A stretch of DNA of 64,000 bases from Nocardia sp. XZ_19_385. GTDB lineage: Bacteria > Actinomycetota > Actinomycetes > Mycobacteriales > Mycobacteriaceae. Position 1 is the first letter of the stretch; the number at the start of each line of letters is the position of its first letter. Under the pieces are notes generated by a model. The model had not been told where the DNA came from. It made no database searches and was given only the letters and a program-made list of their open reading frames with translations. The DNA lies in assembly GCF_015355755.1 (NCBI RefSeq), contig NZ_JACVEE010000005.1, forward strand, positions 1-64,000. Direction: 5' to 3'. The position numbers and the translations under genes are program-made. Positions 7,705 to 17,971 of this stretch are shown here, piece by piece.

Positions 7705-9870
7705 TCAGGCGGGTGGCGCGGCGAGCCAAATGGCGCTGTTGGGGGCGAGGGTGACAGCGGCGGAGCAGGGGCGGCCGTGCCAGGGGATGTCCTCGGTTTT
7801 CACCGCGCCGAGATTGCCGAGACCGGAGCCGCCGTAGTCGATGGCGTCGGTGTTGAGGATTTCGCTCCATTCGCCGGTCGTCGGCAGGCCGACCCGGTAT
7901 TCGGCATGCTCTGCACCGGAGAAGTTGTAGACGCAGGCGACCATCGATCCGTCGGAGCCGTGGCGCAGGAAGGCGAAAACGTTCCGGTCGCGGTCGTCGG
8001 CTTCGATCCAGGAGTAGCCGCCGGGGGTGGTGTCCTGGGTCCACAGCGCCGGGTGCGCGCGGTAGACCCGGTTCAAGGCCCGGACGGTCGTCGTAATGCC
8101 TTGGTGGAGCGGGTTTTCCAGCTCCTGCCAGTCCAGGCCGCGGTCGTGTGACCATTCGCGGAACTGGCCGAAGTCCTGGCCCATGAACAGCAGTTGCTTT
8201 CCGGGGTGGGCCCACATGTAGGCGAGCAGGGCGCGCACGCCACCGGCCTTGGCGAAGTCGTCGCCCGGCATCCGGGTCCACAGGGTGCCCTTGCCGTGCA
8301 CGACCTCGTCGTGGCTGATCGGGAGGACGTAGTTCTCGCTCCAGGCGTAGGTGAGCGAGAAGGTGAGTTCGTTGTGGTGCCAGGCCCGGTGGATGGGGTC
8401 GCGGCCCAGGTAACCGAGGGTGTCGTGCATCCAGCCCATATTCCACTTCATGGTGAAGCCGAGACCGCCGACGTCGGTGCCGCGGGTGACGCCGGGCCAG
8501 GTGGTGGATTCCTCGGCGATGGTGACGACGCCCGGATGGTGGCGGTGCACGGTGTCGTTGAGCTGCTGCAGGAAGTCGACGGCCTCCAGGTTTTCCCGGC
8601 CGCCGTGCCGGTTGGGCTCCCAATCGCCTTCGGGGCGTGAGTAATCCAGGTACAGCATGGAGGCGACGGCGTCGACGCGCAGGCCGTCGATGTGGAACTC
8701 TTCGAGCCAGTACCGTGCGTTGGCGACCAGGAAGTTGCGGACCTCGTTGCGGCCGAAGTCGAAAACGTAGGTGCCCCAGTCGAGTTGCTCGCCGCGCCGG
8801 GGGTCGGGATGTTCGTAGAGCGGGGTGCCGTCGAAGCGGGCCAGGGCCCATTCGTCGCGTGGGAAGTGCGCGGGTACCCAGTCCAGGAGCACGCCGATGC
8901 CCGCGGCGTGCATGCGGTCGACGAAGGCGCGGAAGTCGTCGGGGGAGCCGAAACGTGCTGTGGGGGCGTAATACGAGGTGACCTGGTAGCCCCAGGAGCC
9001 GCCGAAGGGGTGCTCGGCGATGGGCAGCAGTTCGATGTGGGTGTAGCCGACCTCTTGTACGTATTCGACCAGTTGGTCGGCGATTTCGTGATAGCTCAGG
9101 CCGGGCCGCCAGGAGCCGAGGTGCACTTCGTAGACACTCATCGGTGCGCGGGTGGGGTCGACCTCGGCGCGCCGCTCGAGCCAATCCTGGTCCTGCCAAA
9201 CGAAACTGGACTCGGTGACCACCGAGGCGGTCGCGGGTGGCAACTCGGTCGCGAAGGCCATCGGATCGGCGTGATCGACGGTGCGTCCGTCCGCGCCATG
9301 GATCCGATACTTGTATTTCGTGCCCACCGCGACCCCCGGGACGAACACCTCCCAGATACCCGAGGAGCCGAGCGCGCGCATCGGCGCGGTATGGCCGCCC
9401 CAGCTGTCGAAATCACCGAATACGGTGACGCCCCGGGCATTCGGTGCCCAGACCGCGAACGAGGTGCCGGTCACCGCACCATCGAGGGTGGTGTAGCGCC
9501 GGGGGTGCGCGCCGAGTACCTCCCAGAGGTGTTCGTGCCGGCCCTCACCGATCAGGTGCAGGTCGAATTCGCCGACTGTGGGCAGGAAGTGATAACCGTC
9601 GGCACTCAGGACCGCAGGGCCGCCCGGGTAGGTGGCGAGGATCCGATAGTCCATCAACTCCGGATAGGGCAGCACCGCGGCAAAAACGCCGTGGCCCAAC
9701 GACTTCAGCGGATGATCCACGCCGCCGACCCGCACGGCGACAGCCTCGGCCTGCGGCCGGAGCGCGCGCACGATCGTGCCGTCTGGGTGCGGATGCGCAC
9801 CGAGCACCGTATGCGGATCCGGATGTGTGCCCGCTGCGAGCAACATCAGATCCCGGCGGCTGGTCGTCAC
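7705..9870 (-). CDS. glgB: 1,4-alpha-glucan branching enzyme GlgB
   Basis: This 721-residue enzyme introduces alpha-1,6 branches into cytosolic alpha-glucan. It has N-terminal carbohydrate-binding modules and a GH13 barrel. Region II is [14 protein letters not shown] with the nucleophile Asp400, region III is TIAEESTTW with acid/base Glu453, and region IV is [13 protein letters not shown]. The Asp-Glu spacing of 53 equals that of E. coli GlgB. The GTG start overlaps the glgE stop by four bases (GTGA), so translation is coupled to the maltosyltransferase that supplies its linear substrate. Earlier in-frame starts would lie inside glgE. Confidence 0.96.
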   Translation of the reverse strand: MTTSRRDLMLLAAGTHPDPHTVLGAHPHPDGTIVRALRPQAEAVAVRVGGVDHPLKSLGHGVFAAVLPYPELMDYRILATYPGGPAVLSADGYHFLPTVGEFDLHLIGEGRHEHLWEVLGAHPRRYTTLDGAVTGTSFAVWAPNARGVTVFGDFDSWGGHTAPMRALGSSGIWEVFVPGVAVGTKYKYRIHGADGRTVDHADPMAFATELPPATASVVTESSFVWQDQDWLERRAEVDPTRAPMSVYEVHLGSWRPGLSYHEIADQLVEYVQEVGYTHIELLPIAEHPFGGSWGYQVTSYYAPTARFGSPDDFRAFVDRMHAAGIGVLLDWVPAHFPRDEWALARFDGTPLYEHPDPRRGEQLDWGTYVFDFGRNEVRNFLVANARYWLEEFHIDGLRVDAVASMLYLDYSRPEGDWEPNRHGGRENLEAVDFLQQLNDTVHRHHPGVVTIAEESTTWPGVTRGTDVGGLGFTMKWNMGWMHDTLGYLGRDPIHRAWHHNELTFSLTYAWSENYVLPISHDEVVHGKGTLWTRMPGDDFAKAGGVRALLAYMWAHPGKQLLFMGQDFGQFREWSHDRGLDWQELENPLHQGITTTVRALNRVYRAHPALWTQDTTPGGYSWIEADDRDRNVFAFLRHGSDGSMVACVYNFSGAEHAEYRVGLPTTGEWSEILNTDAIDYGGSGLGNLGAVKTEDIPWHGRPCSAAVTLAPNSAIWLAAPPA

Positions 9871-11870
9871 CGAAAGGTCCTGCGGTAGGCCAGCTCCGTA
9901 CGTGCCCGCTGCGGGACCGGCGGCAGCGCGATGATGTGGGCGACCGCTTTGGACGGGTCCAGGCGAATGTAATTGCTTTGCGCCCAGTGGTATTCCTCGC
10001 CGGTGATCTCGTCGGTCACCACCGGGTGGTCGTGCCATTCCCGGCCGATGGCGGGCAGGTCCAGCGACAGGAAACCGTGTTCGGCCGCATAGGGATTCAG
10101 GTTGATCACCACCAGAACCGCGTCCCCGCTACCCGGGTCGATCTTGGAGTAGGCGAGCAAAGCGTTGTTGTCGATCTGGTGGAAATGGATGCAGCGCAGC
10201 TGCTGTAGCGCGGGGTGGTTGCGGCGGATCTCGTTGAGCCGAGTTATCCACGGCTCCAAGGATTCTCCGCGAGCCACCGCTTCGGCGAAGGGCCGCGGGC
10301 GGAGTTCGTACTTCTCCGAGTCGAGGTATTCCTCGCTGCCGGGGCGCACCGCCTGATGCTCGAAGAGTTCGAAGCCGGAGTAGACGCCCCAGGTGGGGCC
10401 CAGGGTGGCGGCGAGGGTGGCGCGGATGGCGAACATGCCGGGCCCGCCGTGTTGCAGGCTTTCGTGCAGGATGTCGGGGGTGTTGACGAACAGGTTCGGT
10501 CTGGCCTCGTCCGCTTTCGCGGCGAGCTCGTAGCCGAATTCGGCGAGCTCCCACTTGTGCACGCGCCAGGTGAAATACGTGTAGGACTGGGTGAATCCGC
10601 GCCGTGCCAGCCCGTAGAGGCGGGCGGGTCGGGTGAACGCCTCGGACAGGAAGAGCACGTCGGGGTCGCTGCGGCGCACGCGCGCGATCAGCCATTCCCA
10701 GAAGTCGGCGGGTTTGGTGTGCGGGTTGTCGACGCGGAAGATCTTGACGCCCAGCGCGATCCAGTGCCGGACGACGCGCAGCACCTCGGCGTAGAGACCG
10801 TCGGGGTCGTTGTCGAAGTTGACCGGGTAGATGTCCTGATACTTCTTGGGCGGATTCTCCGCGAAGGCGATGGTGCCGTCGGGCAGGGTGGTGAACCATT
10901 CCGGATGCGCCGCCACCCAGGGGTGGTCGGGTGCGCATTGCAGGGCCAGGTCCAGGGCGACCTCCAGCCCTGATTGCTTTGCCGCAGCCACGAAGTCGGC
11001 GAAGTCGGCTTCGGTGCCCAGCTCCGGGTGGATGGCGTCGTGCCCGCCGGCGGCGGAGCCGATGGCCCACGGCGAACCCACATCGCCGGGCTCGGCGACC
11101 AGAGAGTTGTTGCGCCCCTTGCGATTCACCTCGCCGATCGGGTGGATCGGCGGCAGATACACCACGTCGAAGCCCATGGCGGCGATGCGCGGCAGCTCCT
11201 TCGTCGCGGTCGCGAAGGTCCCGTGCACGGGGTTGCCGTCCGCGTCGCGGCCGCCGGTGGAACGTGGGAAGAACTCGTACCAGGAACCGAACAGCGCCCG
11301 ATGCCGATCGACCTGCACGGTGTGCTGCGGCCCGCGGGTCACCATGTCGCGCAACGGGACCGCGCGCAGGATCTCGGCGACCTCCTCGGTGAACGCGGGC
11401 GCGACCCGGGCCGGCAACTGCTCGTCGCCGCGCAGTGCGGCCGCGGCCGCGCGCAGCCGCTCGAACTGTTTCTTCGGCACAGCTTGGGCGGCCCGCTCGA
11501 ACAGTTGCGCCCCGAGTTCCAGATCGTTCGCGAGGTCGGCGGCGCTCTGCCCGACGGCCAGCTTCGCCTCCACCGCATGCCGCCAGGTCGCGATCGGATC
11601 GCTCCAGCCTTCGATGCGGAAGGTCCAGGTGCCGGGCTGGTGCGGGACGAACACCGCGTTGAACACATCCGGCTCGTAGTCCGGCGCCATCGAAATCCGG
11701 GTGACCCGCGAGGACCCCGGCCCGCGCACCGCCAGCGTGGCGGCGACCGCGTCGTGCCCCTCGCGCCACACCACGGCGCGCACCGGGAACACCTCACCCA
11801 CCACGGCCTTGGCCGGGTACCCGCCGGGGATGGATGGGGCGGTGTCATCGATGGCGATGCGGCCGGTCAC
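9867..11870 (-). CDS. glgE: Alpha-1,4-glucan:maltose-1-phosphate maltosyltransferase GlgE
   Basis: This 667-residue GH13_3 enzyme transfers maltose from maltose-1-phosphate onto growing alpha-glucan, the polymerising step of the actinobacterial trehalose-to-glucan route. The active site reads [10 protein letters not shown] with nucleophile Asp381 and [10 protein letters not shown] with Glu410; the spacing of 29 residues matches Streptomyces GlgE. The N-terminal domain starts [14 protein letters not shown] and continues [20 protein letters not shown], as in mycobacteria. The GTG start is supported by TAGGTT exactly 7 bases upstream. It lies 28 bases after the lysE stop on the same strand and overlaps glgB, so it leads a glgE-glgB unit. 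Confidence 0.96.
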   Translation of the reverse strand: MTGRIAIDDTAPSIPGGYPAKAVVGEVFPVRAVVWREGHDAVAATLAVRGPGSSRVTRISMAPDYEPDVFNAVFVPHQPGTWTFRIEGWSDPIATWRHAVEAKLAVGQSAADLANDLELGAQLFERAAQAVPKKQFERLRAAAAALRGDEQLPARVAPAFTEEVAEILRAVPLRDMVTRGPQHTVQVDRHRALFGSWYEFFPRSTGGRDADGNPVHGTFATATKELPRIAAMGFDVVYLPPIHPIGEVNRKGRNNSLVAEPGDVGSPWAIGSAAGGHDAIHPELGTEADFADFVAAAKQSGLEVALDLALQCAPDHPWVAAHPEWFTTLPDGTIAFAENPPKKYQDIYPVNFDNDPDGLYAEVLRVVRHWIALGVKIFRVDNPHTKPADFWEWLIARVRRSDPDVLFLSEAFTRPARLYGLARRGFTQSYTYFTWRVHKWELAEFGYELAAKADEARPNLFVNTPDILHESLQHGGPGMFAIRATLAATLGPTWGVYSGFELFEHQAVRPGSEEYLDSEKYELRPRPFAEAVARGESLEPWITRLNEIRRNHPALQQLRCIHFHQIDNNALLAYSKIDPGSGDAVLVVINLNPYAAEHGFLSLDLPAIGREWHDHPVVTDEITGEEYHWAQSNYIRLDPSKAVAHIIALPPVPQRARTELAYRRTFR

Positions 11871-11898
11871 GACGACCAACCTACCGGGTGCGCTGGTG

Positions 11899-12540
11899 TC
11901 AGCGTGCGTCCGCGGCCAGACCGACGCCGAGCGCGACCAAGATCGCCCCGAGCGCGCGCTCCACCCGCTGCCGGATCCCGGCCCGCCGCAACCAGCCACC
12001 CGCCTTGTCGGCCGCCAGCACGATCCCGACACACCACGCGGTGTCGATGACCAGCTGAATCACCGCCAGAATCAGCACCGTCGGCAGCACCGGACCGGTC
12101 GACGGCAGGAACTGCGGCAGGATTGTGAGCCCGAAGACCGCCGCCTTCGGGTTCGCGGCGATCGAGACGAGCGAGGCCCGGAAGGCCGACGCGGGCGTGC
12201 GCCCCGAGGGCAGCAGCCCCGTGACCGTCGACCCGAACTCGCCGTCGCCCTTCGCGCCGCGCCAGGCTTGGACGCCGAGCCAGATCAGCACGAGCGCGCC
12301 GACAATATGCACAGCGGTGTTGAGGAATCTGTTGGCCACCAGCAGCACCGACAATCCCGCGCCACCCGCCAGTGTCCATGCGAATACGCCGATCTCGTTG
12401 CCCGCCACCGCCGCCAAACCAGCGGTACGGCCATCACGCACCGCGCGCTGCAGAAACAGCGCTGTCGCGGGCCCGGGCAGCACAGCCAAGATCAGGCAGG
12501 CCAGCAGAAATTGGGGAAGCACGTCGACCCAGTGCGGCAT
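11899..12540 (-). CDS. LysE/RhtB family amino acid exporter
   Basis: This 213-residue membrane protein has about six hydrophobic segments. The LysE signature is at the N-terminus ([29 protein letters not shown]) and [19 protein letters not shown] is in the middle. Family members export amino acids such as lysine, threonine or homoserine lactone; the substrate here is unknown. ATG is taken as start (CAGCAT 6 bases upstream); a GTG lies one codon earlier. It is upstream of glgE on the same strand, an insertion compared with the mycobacterial order. Confidence 0.88.
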   Translation of the reverse strand: MPHWVDVLPQFLLACLILAVLPGPATALFLQRAVRDGRTAGLAAVAGNEIGVFAWTLAGGAGLSVLLVANRFLNTAVHIVGALVLIWLGVQAWRGAKGDGEFGSTVTGLLPSGRTPASAFRASLVSIAANPKAAVFGLTILPQFLPSTGPVLPTVLILAVIQLVIDTAWCVGIVLAADKAGGWLRRAGIRQRVERALGAILVALGVGLAADAR

Positions 12541-12739
12541 CACCCGATGCTGTCATGCCGCCGGAATTCACGCGAGCGATTTTCGGCCCGCCCCAACTCG
12601 CCGCCGCCAACTGCCCGCGCGGGCATGCGAATCGTGCAATTTTCGGCAGTCTCTGGCGATTTCGGCCGATCTCGGGTGGAACTGCACGATTTGCCGACCG
12701 GGGCTGATCGAGATCTGCGAACTGTGCAGGTTGCGCGAC

Positions 12740-13213
12740 TTAGGCGGTGGCGCCGATGTCGCCCGGTGTTCCGCCGGTGATCCGGAGGAGTTCGGCGTAC
12801 GACGTCGGGAAGACAGTGTGGGCGTGGCCGCCCGCCGCCCACACGACGTCGTATTTGTCGAGCCAGGTGTCGATCAGTGTGCGGATCGGGGCCGGGTGAC
12901 CCACGGGCGCGACGCCGCCGATGGCCTGGCCGGTGGCTTCCCGTACGAACGCCGGCGTGGCCCGCTCGACCTTCGCCGCGCCGACGAGGCGGGCGACCGC
13001 GGCGGTGTCGACTCGATGTGCGCCGCTGGTGAGCACCAGCAACGGGGCGCCGTCGGCCGCGAAGATCAGGCTGTTGCAGATCGCGCCGACCTCACAGCCC
13101 AGCAGCTCGGCGGCGGCCACCGCCGTGGGGGCGGGCTCGGCGAGTTCGACGATCTCCCCGCTCGCGCCGTGCCCGCGGAGGACAGCTGCCACGCGTTCGA
13201 CGTTCGGATGCAT
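12740..13213 (-). CDS. ybaK: YbaK/EbsC-type aminoacyl-tRNA deacylase
   Basis: This 157-residue protein has the YbaK fold, which hydrolyses mischarged aminoacyl-tRNAs such as Cys-tRNA(Pro). Typical blocks are GCEVGAICNSLIFAADGAPLLVLTSGAHRVD and AIGGVAPVGHP (family consensus GGVxPxGxP), and WAAGGHAHTVFPTS near the end. The ATG giving MHPNVERVAAVLR has TACCGT 6 bases upstream, which settles the start against the longer open frame. Substrate specificity is not predictable. About 200 bases separate its stop from lysE and hold nothing I recognise. Confidence 0.9.
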   Translation of the reverse strand: MHPNVERVAAVLRGHGASGEIVELAEPAPTAVAAAELLGCEVGAICNSLIFAADGAPLLVLTSGAHRVDTAAVARLVGAAKVERATPAFVREATGQAIGGVAPVGHPAPIRTLIDTWLDKYDVVWAAGGHAHTVFPTSYAELLRITGGTPGDIGATA

Positions 13214-13278
13214 GGCAGCACGGTAATTGAGGTAGTCAGATCCCCGCGATCGCTTTTCAGGCGACCCTTCTCGCCGCA

Positions 13279-13863
13279 TTAGCGCAGACCTTCGAGTAGC
13301 CGGCGCAAGGAGGCGGTGGTCTCGGTCAAGGCCTGGGGGTCGTCCGTGCCGGCCAGCCAGAGGGCGGCCTCGTTCATCGCGCCGGAGAGCAGGTGGGTGA
13401 GGGGTGTGATCGGTTGTGGGGGAAGGATTTCCGCGTCGATCAGGGATTGCAGCGCCTCCCCGAGGTGGCGGGCGGAACTCGCCTCGTCCAGGGCCCGCCA
13501 TTCGTGCCAGCCGAGGACGGCGGGGCCGTCGATCAGCATGATGCGCTGGATGTCGGGGTCGGTGCAGACGGTCAGGAAAGTTTCGCAGCCGGTGAGTAGT
13601 TGGCGCCATGGATCGGGTTCGGCGTCGGCCGCCGCGGCGACGCGTTCGCCGACCTCGTGCTGCACCTGTTCCAGGACGGCGCGGAAGACCTCGGTTTTGC
13701 TGGCGAAGTTGTGGTACAGCGCGCCCTTGGTGACGCCGGCGGCGCTGACGATCTCCGAGAGCCCCACCGCGCCATAGCCTTTCGCCGCGAACAGGCGGCG
13801 GCTCTCGCGCAGCAGGGTGCGCCGGGTCTCCTCGCGCTGCTGGGTGCGCAGGGTGCTCGCCAT
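13279..13863 (-). CDS. TetR family transcriptional regulator
   Basis: This 194-residue repressor has an N-terminal helix-turn-helix (about residues 10-55): LLRESRRLFAAKGYGAVGLS, IVSAAGVTKGALYHNFASKTEVF. The ligand domain follows. The start is fixed by GGAGG 7 bases before ATG. It is divergent from a VOC protein gene, and two copies of a palindromic sequence lie between them, so it very probably represses both itself and that gene. The inducer is unknown. Confidence 0.92.
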   Translation of the reverse strand: MASTLRTQQREETRRTLLRESRRLFAAKGYGAVGLSEIVSAAGVTKGALYHNFASKTEVFRAVLEQVQHEVGERVAAAADAEPDPWRQLLTGCETFLTVCTDPDIQRIMLIDGPAVLGWHEWRALDEASSARHLGEALQSLIDAEILPPQPITPLTHLLSGAMNEAALWLAGTDDPQALTETTASLRRLLEGLR

Positions 13864-13880
13864 TCGGAATCCTCCCATTG

Positions 13881-13932
13881 ACATACCGATGGTACGTGAA
13901 CTAGCTTAGCTCACATACCAACGGTACGTGAA
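13881..13932. promoter_or_regulatory. Tandem TetR operators in divergent promoter region
   Basis: Two near-identical 20-base copies occur at 13881-13900 and 13913-13932: ACATACCGATGGTACGTGAA and ACATACCAACGGTACGTGAA. Each contains the palindromic core TACC-N3-GGTA. They are 32 bases apart, about three helical turns, and the second abuts the Shine-Dalgarno of the VOC gene. This arrangement fits cooperative TetR binding on one DNA face. Confidence 0.85.
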
Positions 13933-13943
13933 AGGTAATCGTC

Positions 13944-14396
13944 ATGAAACTGACCGGCTACTACCCCGTCCTCGGCACCGACAAGATCGCCGAGAGCCGC
14001 GACTTCTACACCAAATGGATGGGCTTCGAGATCGTCTTCGAGGCAGATTGGTACGTCAGCCTGCGGCGGCAGCAGGGCGAACGGTCCGACGAGATCGCAC
14101 TGCTCGACTACACCCACCCGACCGTGCCCGCGGCCTACCGCAAGCCGGTACAGGGCCTGCTGCTGAACTTCGAGGTCGACGACGTCGACGCGGAGTGGGA
14201 GCGGATGGTCGTGCAGGGCGGGATGAAAGCCGAACTGGAGATCCGCTCGGAGGACTTCGGCCAGCGCCACTTCATCGTCGCCGACCCCAGCGGCGTCCTG
14301 CTCGACATGATCATGGAGATCGCCCCGTCCGAGGCGTACGCCGACCAGTTCAGCCCCGAGTACGCCGCCGAACTGGCCGAGAAGACCGGCAAGTGA
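13944..14396 (+). CDS. VOC (glyoxalase/bleomycin-resistance) superfamily protein
   Basis: This 150-residue protein has the paired beta-alpha-beta modules of the VOC superfamily: [26 protein letters not shown] and [20 protein letters not shown]. Members bind metals or sequester ligands such as antibiotics. An AAAGG site lies 8 bases before ATG. The divergent TetR gene and the double operator suggest inducible expression by a small molecule, plausibly a toxic compound this protein binds or detoxifies. The ligand is unknown. Confidence 0.88.
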   Translation: MKLTGYYPVLGTDKIAESRDFYTKWMGFEIVFEADWYVSLRRQQGERSDEIALLDYTHPTVPAAYRKPVQGLLLNFEVDDVDAEWERMVVQGGMKAELEIRSEDFGQRHFIVADPSGVLLDMIMEIAPSEAYADQFSPEYAAELAEKTGK

Positions 14397-14489
14397 GTGG
14401 CGGATGGCTGCGGTGAACGTCGAATGATCGCCACCTGGTGCGCCACTCGGCGTCTGCACTGACCTGGGGGGTTCGGTAGGGTTCGCGGG

Positions 14490-17060
14490 GTGAAAGCGCT
14501 GCGCAGATTCACTGTCCGGGCCCATCTGCCTGAGCGGCTCGCGGCCCTGGCCGAGTTGTCCACCAATCTGCGCTGGTCGTGGCATTGGCCGACGCAGGAC
14601 CTGTTCGAGACGCTCGACCCCGCCCTGTGGCGGGAGGTCGCGCACGACCCGGTGCGGATGCTCGGGGAGGTGCCGGCGGCCCGGCTGGACGAGCTCGCCG
14701 GCGACGCGGAGTACACCGCGCGGGTGGACGCGGCGGCCGCGGATCTGCGCGAATATCTGAGCAAGCCGCTGTGGTTCCAGAGCCAGCTGGCCGAGGAGAT
14801 CAAGGGCATCGCCTACTTCTCGATGGAGTTCGGTGTCACCGAGGTGCTGCCGAACTACTCCGGCGGGCTCGGGATCCTCGCGGGCGATCACCTGAAGGCC
14901 GCCTCGGATCTGGGGTTGCCGCTGATCGGCGTCGGATTGCTCTATCGCTCCGGCTATTTCCGGCAGTCGCTGTCGGCAGACGGCTGGCAGATCGAGCACT
15001 ATCCGGCGCTCGATCCGCAGGGTCTGCCGCTGCGGCTGCTGACCGCCGACGGCTCGCCGGTGCTGATCCACGTGGCGATGCCGGATCAACGGGTGCTGCG
15101 GGCGCGGGTGTGGATCGCGCAGGTAGGGCGGATTCCGCTGCTGCTGCTGGATTCCGATATCGCGGAGAACGATCCGGAGCTGCGCGCGGTCACCGACCGG
15201 CTCTATGGCGGCGATCAGGATCACCGGATCAAGCAGGAGATCCTGGCCGGTATCGGCGGTGTACGGGCGGTGCGCGCGTACACCCGCGCCGAGGGTCTGC
15301 CGGATCCCGACGTATTCCATATGAACGAAGGCCACGCCGGCTTCCTCGGTGTCGAGCGGATCCGCGAATACGTTTCGGGCGGACTGGATTTCGAGACCGC
15401 GCTGGCCACGGTCCGGGCCGGGACGGTGTTCACCACGCATACGCCGGTGCCCGCCGGCATCGACCGCTTCCCGATGCACCTGGTGCGCCGCTACTTCGGC
15501 GGTGCGCACGGCGAAGCCGAATCCGCCATGCTGCCGGGGCTTTTCGTCGATCGGATCCTGACGCTCGGGCGCGAGAACGATCCGTCGGTGTTCAATATGG
15601 CGCACATGGGTCTGCGACTCGCCCAGCGCGCCAACGGTGTTTCGAAGCTGCACGGCGAGGTCAGCCGTGAGATGTTCGCCCCGCTCTGGCCGGGATTCGA
15701 TGCGGCGGAGGTGCCGATCGGCTCGGTCACCAACGGTGTGCACGCGCCCACCTGGGCGGCCCGGGAGTGGCTGGACAAGGCCCGCGAGCACATCGGTAAG
15801 GAGCTGGTGGAGGAGGCGCGCGGCTGGGAACGGCTGCGCGATGTCGACCTGCGGGAACTGTGGTCCACCCGCAACAACCTGCGCGCACTGCTGGTCGAGG
15901 AGGTGCGCCGCCGGGTGCGCGCGTCCTGGTTGCAGCGCGGCGCCGCCGAAGCCGAACTCGGCTGGGTGGACAGCATTTTCGACCCGAACGTGCTGACCGT
16001 GGGCTTCGCGCGCCGGGTGCCGACCTACAAGCGGCTCACCCTGATGCTGCGCGACCCGGAGCGCCTGCGCGCCCTGCTGCTCGACCCCGATCGTCCGATG
16101 CAGCTGGTGGTGGCGGGCAAGAGTCACCCTGCCGACGAGGGCGGCAAATCCCTTATCCAGCAGGTGGTCCGGTTCGCCGACGACCCCGAGGTGCGGCACC
16201 GCATCGTCTTCCTGCCCGACTACGACATGTCGATGGCCCGGTACCTGTATTGGGGATGCGATGTGTGGCTGAACAATCCGCTGCGCCCGCTGGAGGCGTG
16301 CGGCACCTCGGGCATGAAGTCGGCGCTCAACGGCGGTCTCAACCTGTCCATCCGGGACGGCTGGTGGGACGAGATGTTCGACGGCGAGAACGGCTGGGCC
16401 ATACCGACAGCCGACGGCGTCACCGATGAGCACCGCCGCGACGATCTGGAAGCCGCCGCGCTCTACGACCTGTTCGAGCGCACCGTCGCGCCGCGCTTCT
16501 ACAACCGCGATGACCTCGGAATGCCGGTGCGCTGGGTGGAAATGGTGCGCCACACGCTGCAGACGCTCGGCCCGCAGGTGCTCGCCTCGCGCATGGTCCG
16601 CGACTACGCGGTGCAGTACTACGCGCCCGCCGCCGGCGCCTATCGGAACGTTGTCGCGGACGAATTCGCCGGCGCCCGTACGGTTTCGGAATACCGGCAG
16701 CGCATCGAATCGGCGTGGCCGAAGGTGCGGGTGGTCCAGGTCGACAGCGCTGGCCTGCCGGATACCCCGATCATCGGCGCGCACCTGTCGCTGACGGCGC
16801 GCGTCGACCTCGGTGGACTGCACGTCTCGGATGTGGTGGTGCAGGCGGTACTCGGCCGGGTGTCACCGTACGACGACCTGTCCGATGTCGCCACCATCCC
16901 GATGACCCACACCGGAACCGATTCGGGCGTAGAGCTTTTCGCCGTCGACACCCCGGTTCCGCTGTCCGGCGCCGTTGGGTACACGGTTCGGGTGCTGCCG
17001 CACAACGAACTGCTCGCCTCCGACGCCGAGCTGGGTCTGGTCGCCGCGCCGAGCGCCTAA
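14490..17060 (+). CDS. glgP: Alpha-glucan phosphorylase GlgP
   Basis: This 856-residue GT35 enzyme releases glucose-1-phosphate from alpha-glucan and so reverses storage by GlgE/GlgB. It belongs to the actinobacterial/archaeal type, starting with the DUF3417 helix region (RRFTVRAHLPERLAALAELSTNLRWSW has the typical TNLRWSW). The PLP lysine is Lys610 in CGTSGMKSALNGG. GILAGDHLKAASDLGLPLIG near residue 130 is strongly conserved. The GTG start has TAGGGT 7 bases upstream. Its stop codon overlaps that of the convergent next gene. It corresponds to Rv1328 but is separated from glgE by four inserted genes. Confidence 0.95.
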   Translation: MKALRRFTVRAHLPERLAALAELSTNLRWSWHWPTQDLFETLDPALWREVAHDPVRMLGEVPAARLDELAGDAEYTARVDAAAADLREYLSKPLWFQSQLAEEIKGIAYFSMEFGVTEVLPNYSGGLGILAGDHLKAASDLGLPLIGVGLLYRSGYFRQSLSADGWQIEHYPALDPQGLPLRLLTADGSPVLIHVAMPDQRVLRARVWIAQVGRIPLLLLDSDIAENDPELRAVTDRLYGGDQDHRIKQEILAGIGGVRAVRAYTRAEGLPDPDVFHMNEGHAGFLGVERIREYVSGGLDFETALATVRAGTVFTTHTPVPAGIDRFPMHLVRRYFGGAHGEAESAMLPGLFVDRILTLGRENDPSVFNMAHMGLRLAQRANGVSKLHGEVSREMFAPLWPGFDAAEVPIGSVTNGVHAPTWAAREWLDKAREHIGKELVEEARGWERLRDVDLRELWSTRNNLRALLVEEVRRRVRASWLQRGAAEAELGWVDSIFDPNVLTVGFARRVPTYKRLTLMLRDPERLRALLLDPDRPMQLVVAGKSHPADEGGKSLIQQVVRFADDPEVRHRIVFLPDYDMSMARYLYWGCDVWLNNPLRPLEACGTSGMKSALNGGLNLSIRDGWWDEMFDGENGWAIPTADGVTDEHRRDDLEAAALYDLFERTVAPRFYNRDDLGMPVRWVEMVRHTLQTLGPQVLASRMVRDYAVQYYAPAAGAYRNVVADEFAGARTVSEYRQRIESAWPKVRVVQVDSAGLPDTPIIGAHLSLTARVDLGGLHVSDVVVQAVLGRVSPYDDLSDVATIPMTHTGTDSGVELFAVDTPVPLSGAVGYTVRVLPHNELLASDAELGLVAAPSA

Positions 17061-17749
17061 TCCGCCAGGTGGTTCAGCTGGGCCAGCCCCTTCGGGTTCC
17101 ACGGCATCGGGCCGGTCGGAAAACTGAAGCGCACCAGCCGATGTGGCGCCGCGGCGTCGAAGTGCAGGGTGAACGCGGGCAGCAGTCCGCTGACCACCTT
17201 GTCCAGCAGGCCGTTGATGTGGGTGAAGCTCGGCTTGGCCTTGACCTGCCAGGTGTCGAACCGCCCGGCCGGCACCTCCACGGTGGTCCGCTTCTCCACC
17301 TTCACCTCGACCGGCCAGTGGATCGAATACGCCAGCCACAGGTTGACGAGCTGCTTCTCGCCCTTGCGGAAGTCGAGCCCACGGAAGGTGGTGCCGCCGC
17401 CCAGCAGTGAGGTCAGCGGACTGGGAAACGGTTCCACCTTGCCGCCGAACTGTAGGTGCGAGGTCCCGGCGAAGTTGCCTTCCTCGCGGCTCACCAGGGT
17501 GTCCTGATGTTTGCTCTCGGCCACATAGGTGAGTGCCCGCAGCTCCCCGCCGGTGCGATCGAAGGTCTGATCCACGGTCATCGAGAAGTTGTCCGGGAGG
17601 GTCAGGGTCATCCTGGTCAGGTACCCCTTGTCGCCGTCGTGCCGGACCGTGGACGACACCTGATACTCGGCCGGATCGGACCCGATGGTGACAACATACT
17701 GGGACAGCTCGCCGTCGTTGATGTTGGGATCCCGAAAGACGTTGGACAC
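17057..17749 (-). CDS. Conserved hypothetical protein
   Basis: This 230-residue protein has no family I recognise with confidence. It is beta-rich, with alternating charged and hydrophobic stretches (YVVTIGSDPAEYQVSSTV, MTLTLPDNFSMTVDQTF, VEVKVEKRTTVEVPAGRFDT), no signal peptide and no membrane segment. The repeated strand pattern resembles a lipocalin- or DUF3108-like barrel, but that is speculation. GTG was chosen because a GGAGGGG Shine-Dalgarno sits about 8 bases before it; a longer frame from TTG is possible. The stop codons of this gene and glgP overlap on opposite strands (CTAA). Confidence 0.72.
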   Translation of the reverse strand: MSNVFRDPNINDGELSQYVVTIGSDPAEYQVSSTVRHDGDKGYLTRMTLTLPDNFSMTVDQTFDRTGGELRALTYVAESKHQDTLVSREEGNFAGTSHLQFGGKVEPFPSPLTSLLGGGTTFRGLDFRKGEKQLVNLWLAYSIHWPVEVKVEKRTTVEVPAGRFDTWQVKAKPSFTHINGLLDKVVSGLLPAFTLHFDAAAPHRLVRFSFPTGPMPWNPKGLAQLNHLAD

Positions 17750-17971
17750 CTGGACTTCCCCTCCATACGAGCGACGGTCGGCAGGCGCGCACAACGGCCG
17801 CTGATTGGTCTCTGCTGGCAAAAGTAGACGACACTGTCTGAGATGGCCATGGTGACGATCGTCACGAGCGTGTCGGCCGCGCAGCCACTGGTACGAATCT
17901 CCAATTCAGCCAACTGTCCGCTAACGTGCCTGAGCACCCCTTTTGTACTTATCCACGACTGGAGAACCCAC

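Noticed and set aside
13911..16823. 970-codon open frame on the minus strand
   Set aside because: It is antisense to glgP and the VOC gene, has His/Arg/Gln-rich shadow composition and no recognisable domain.
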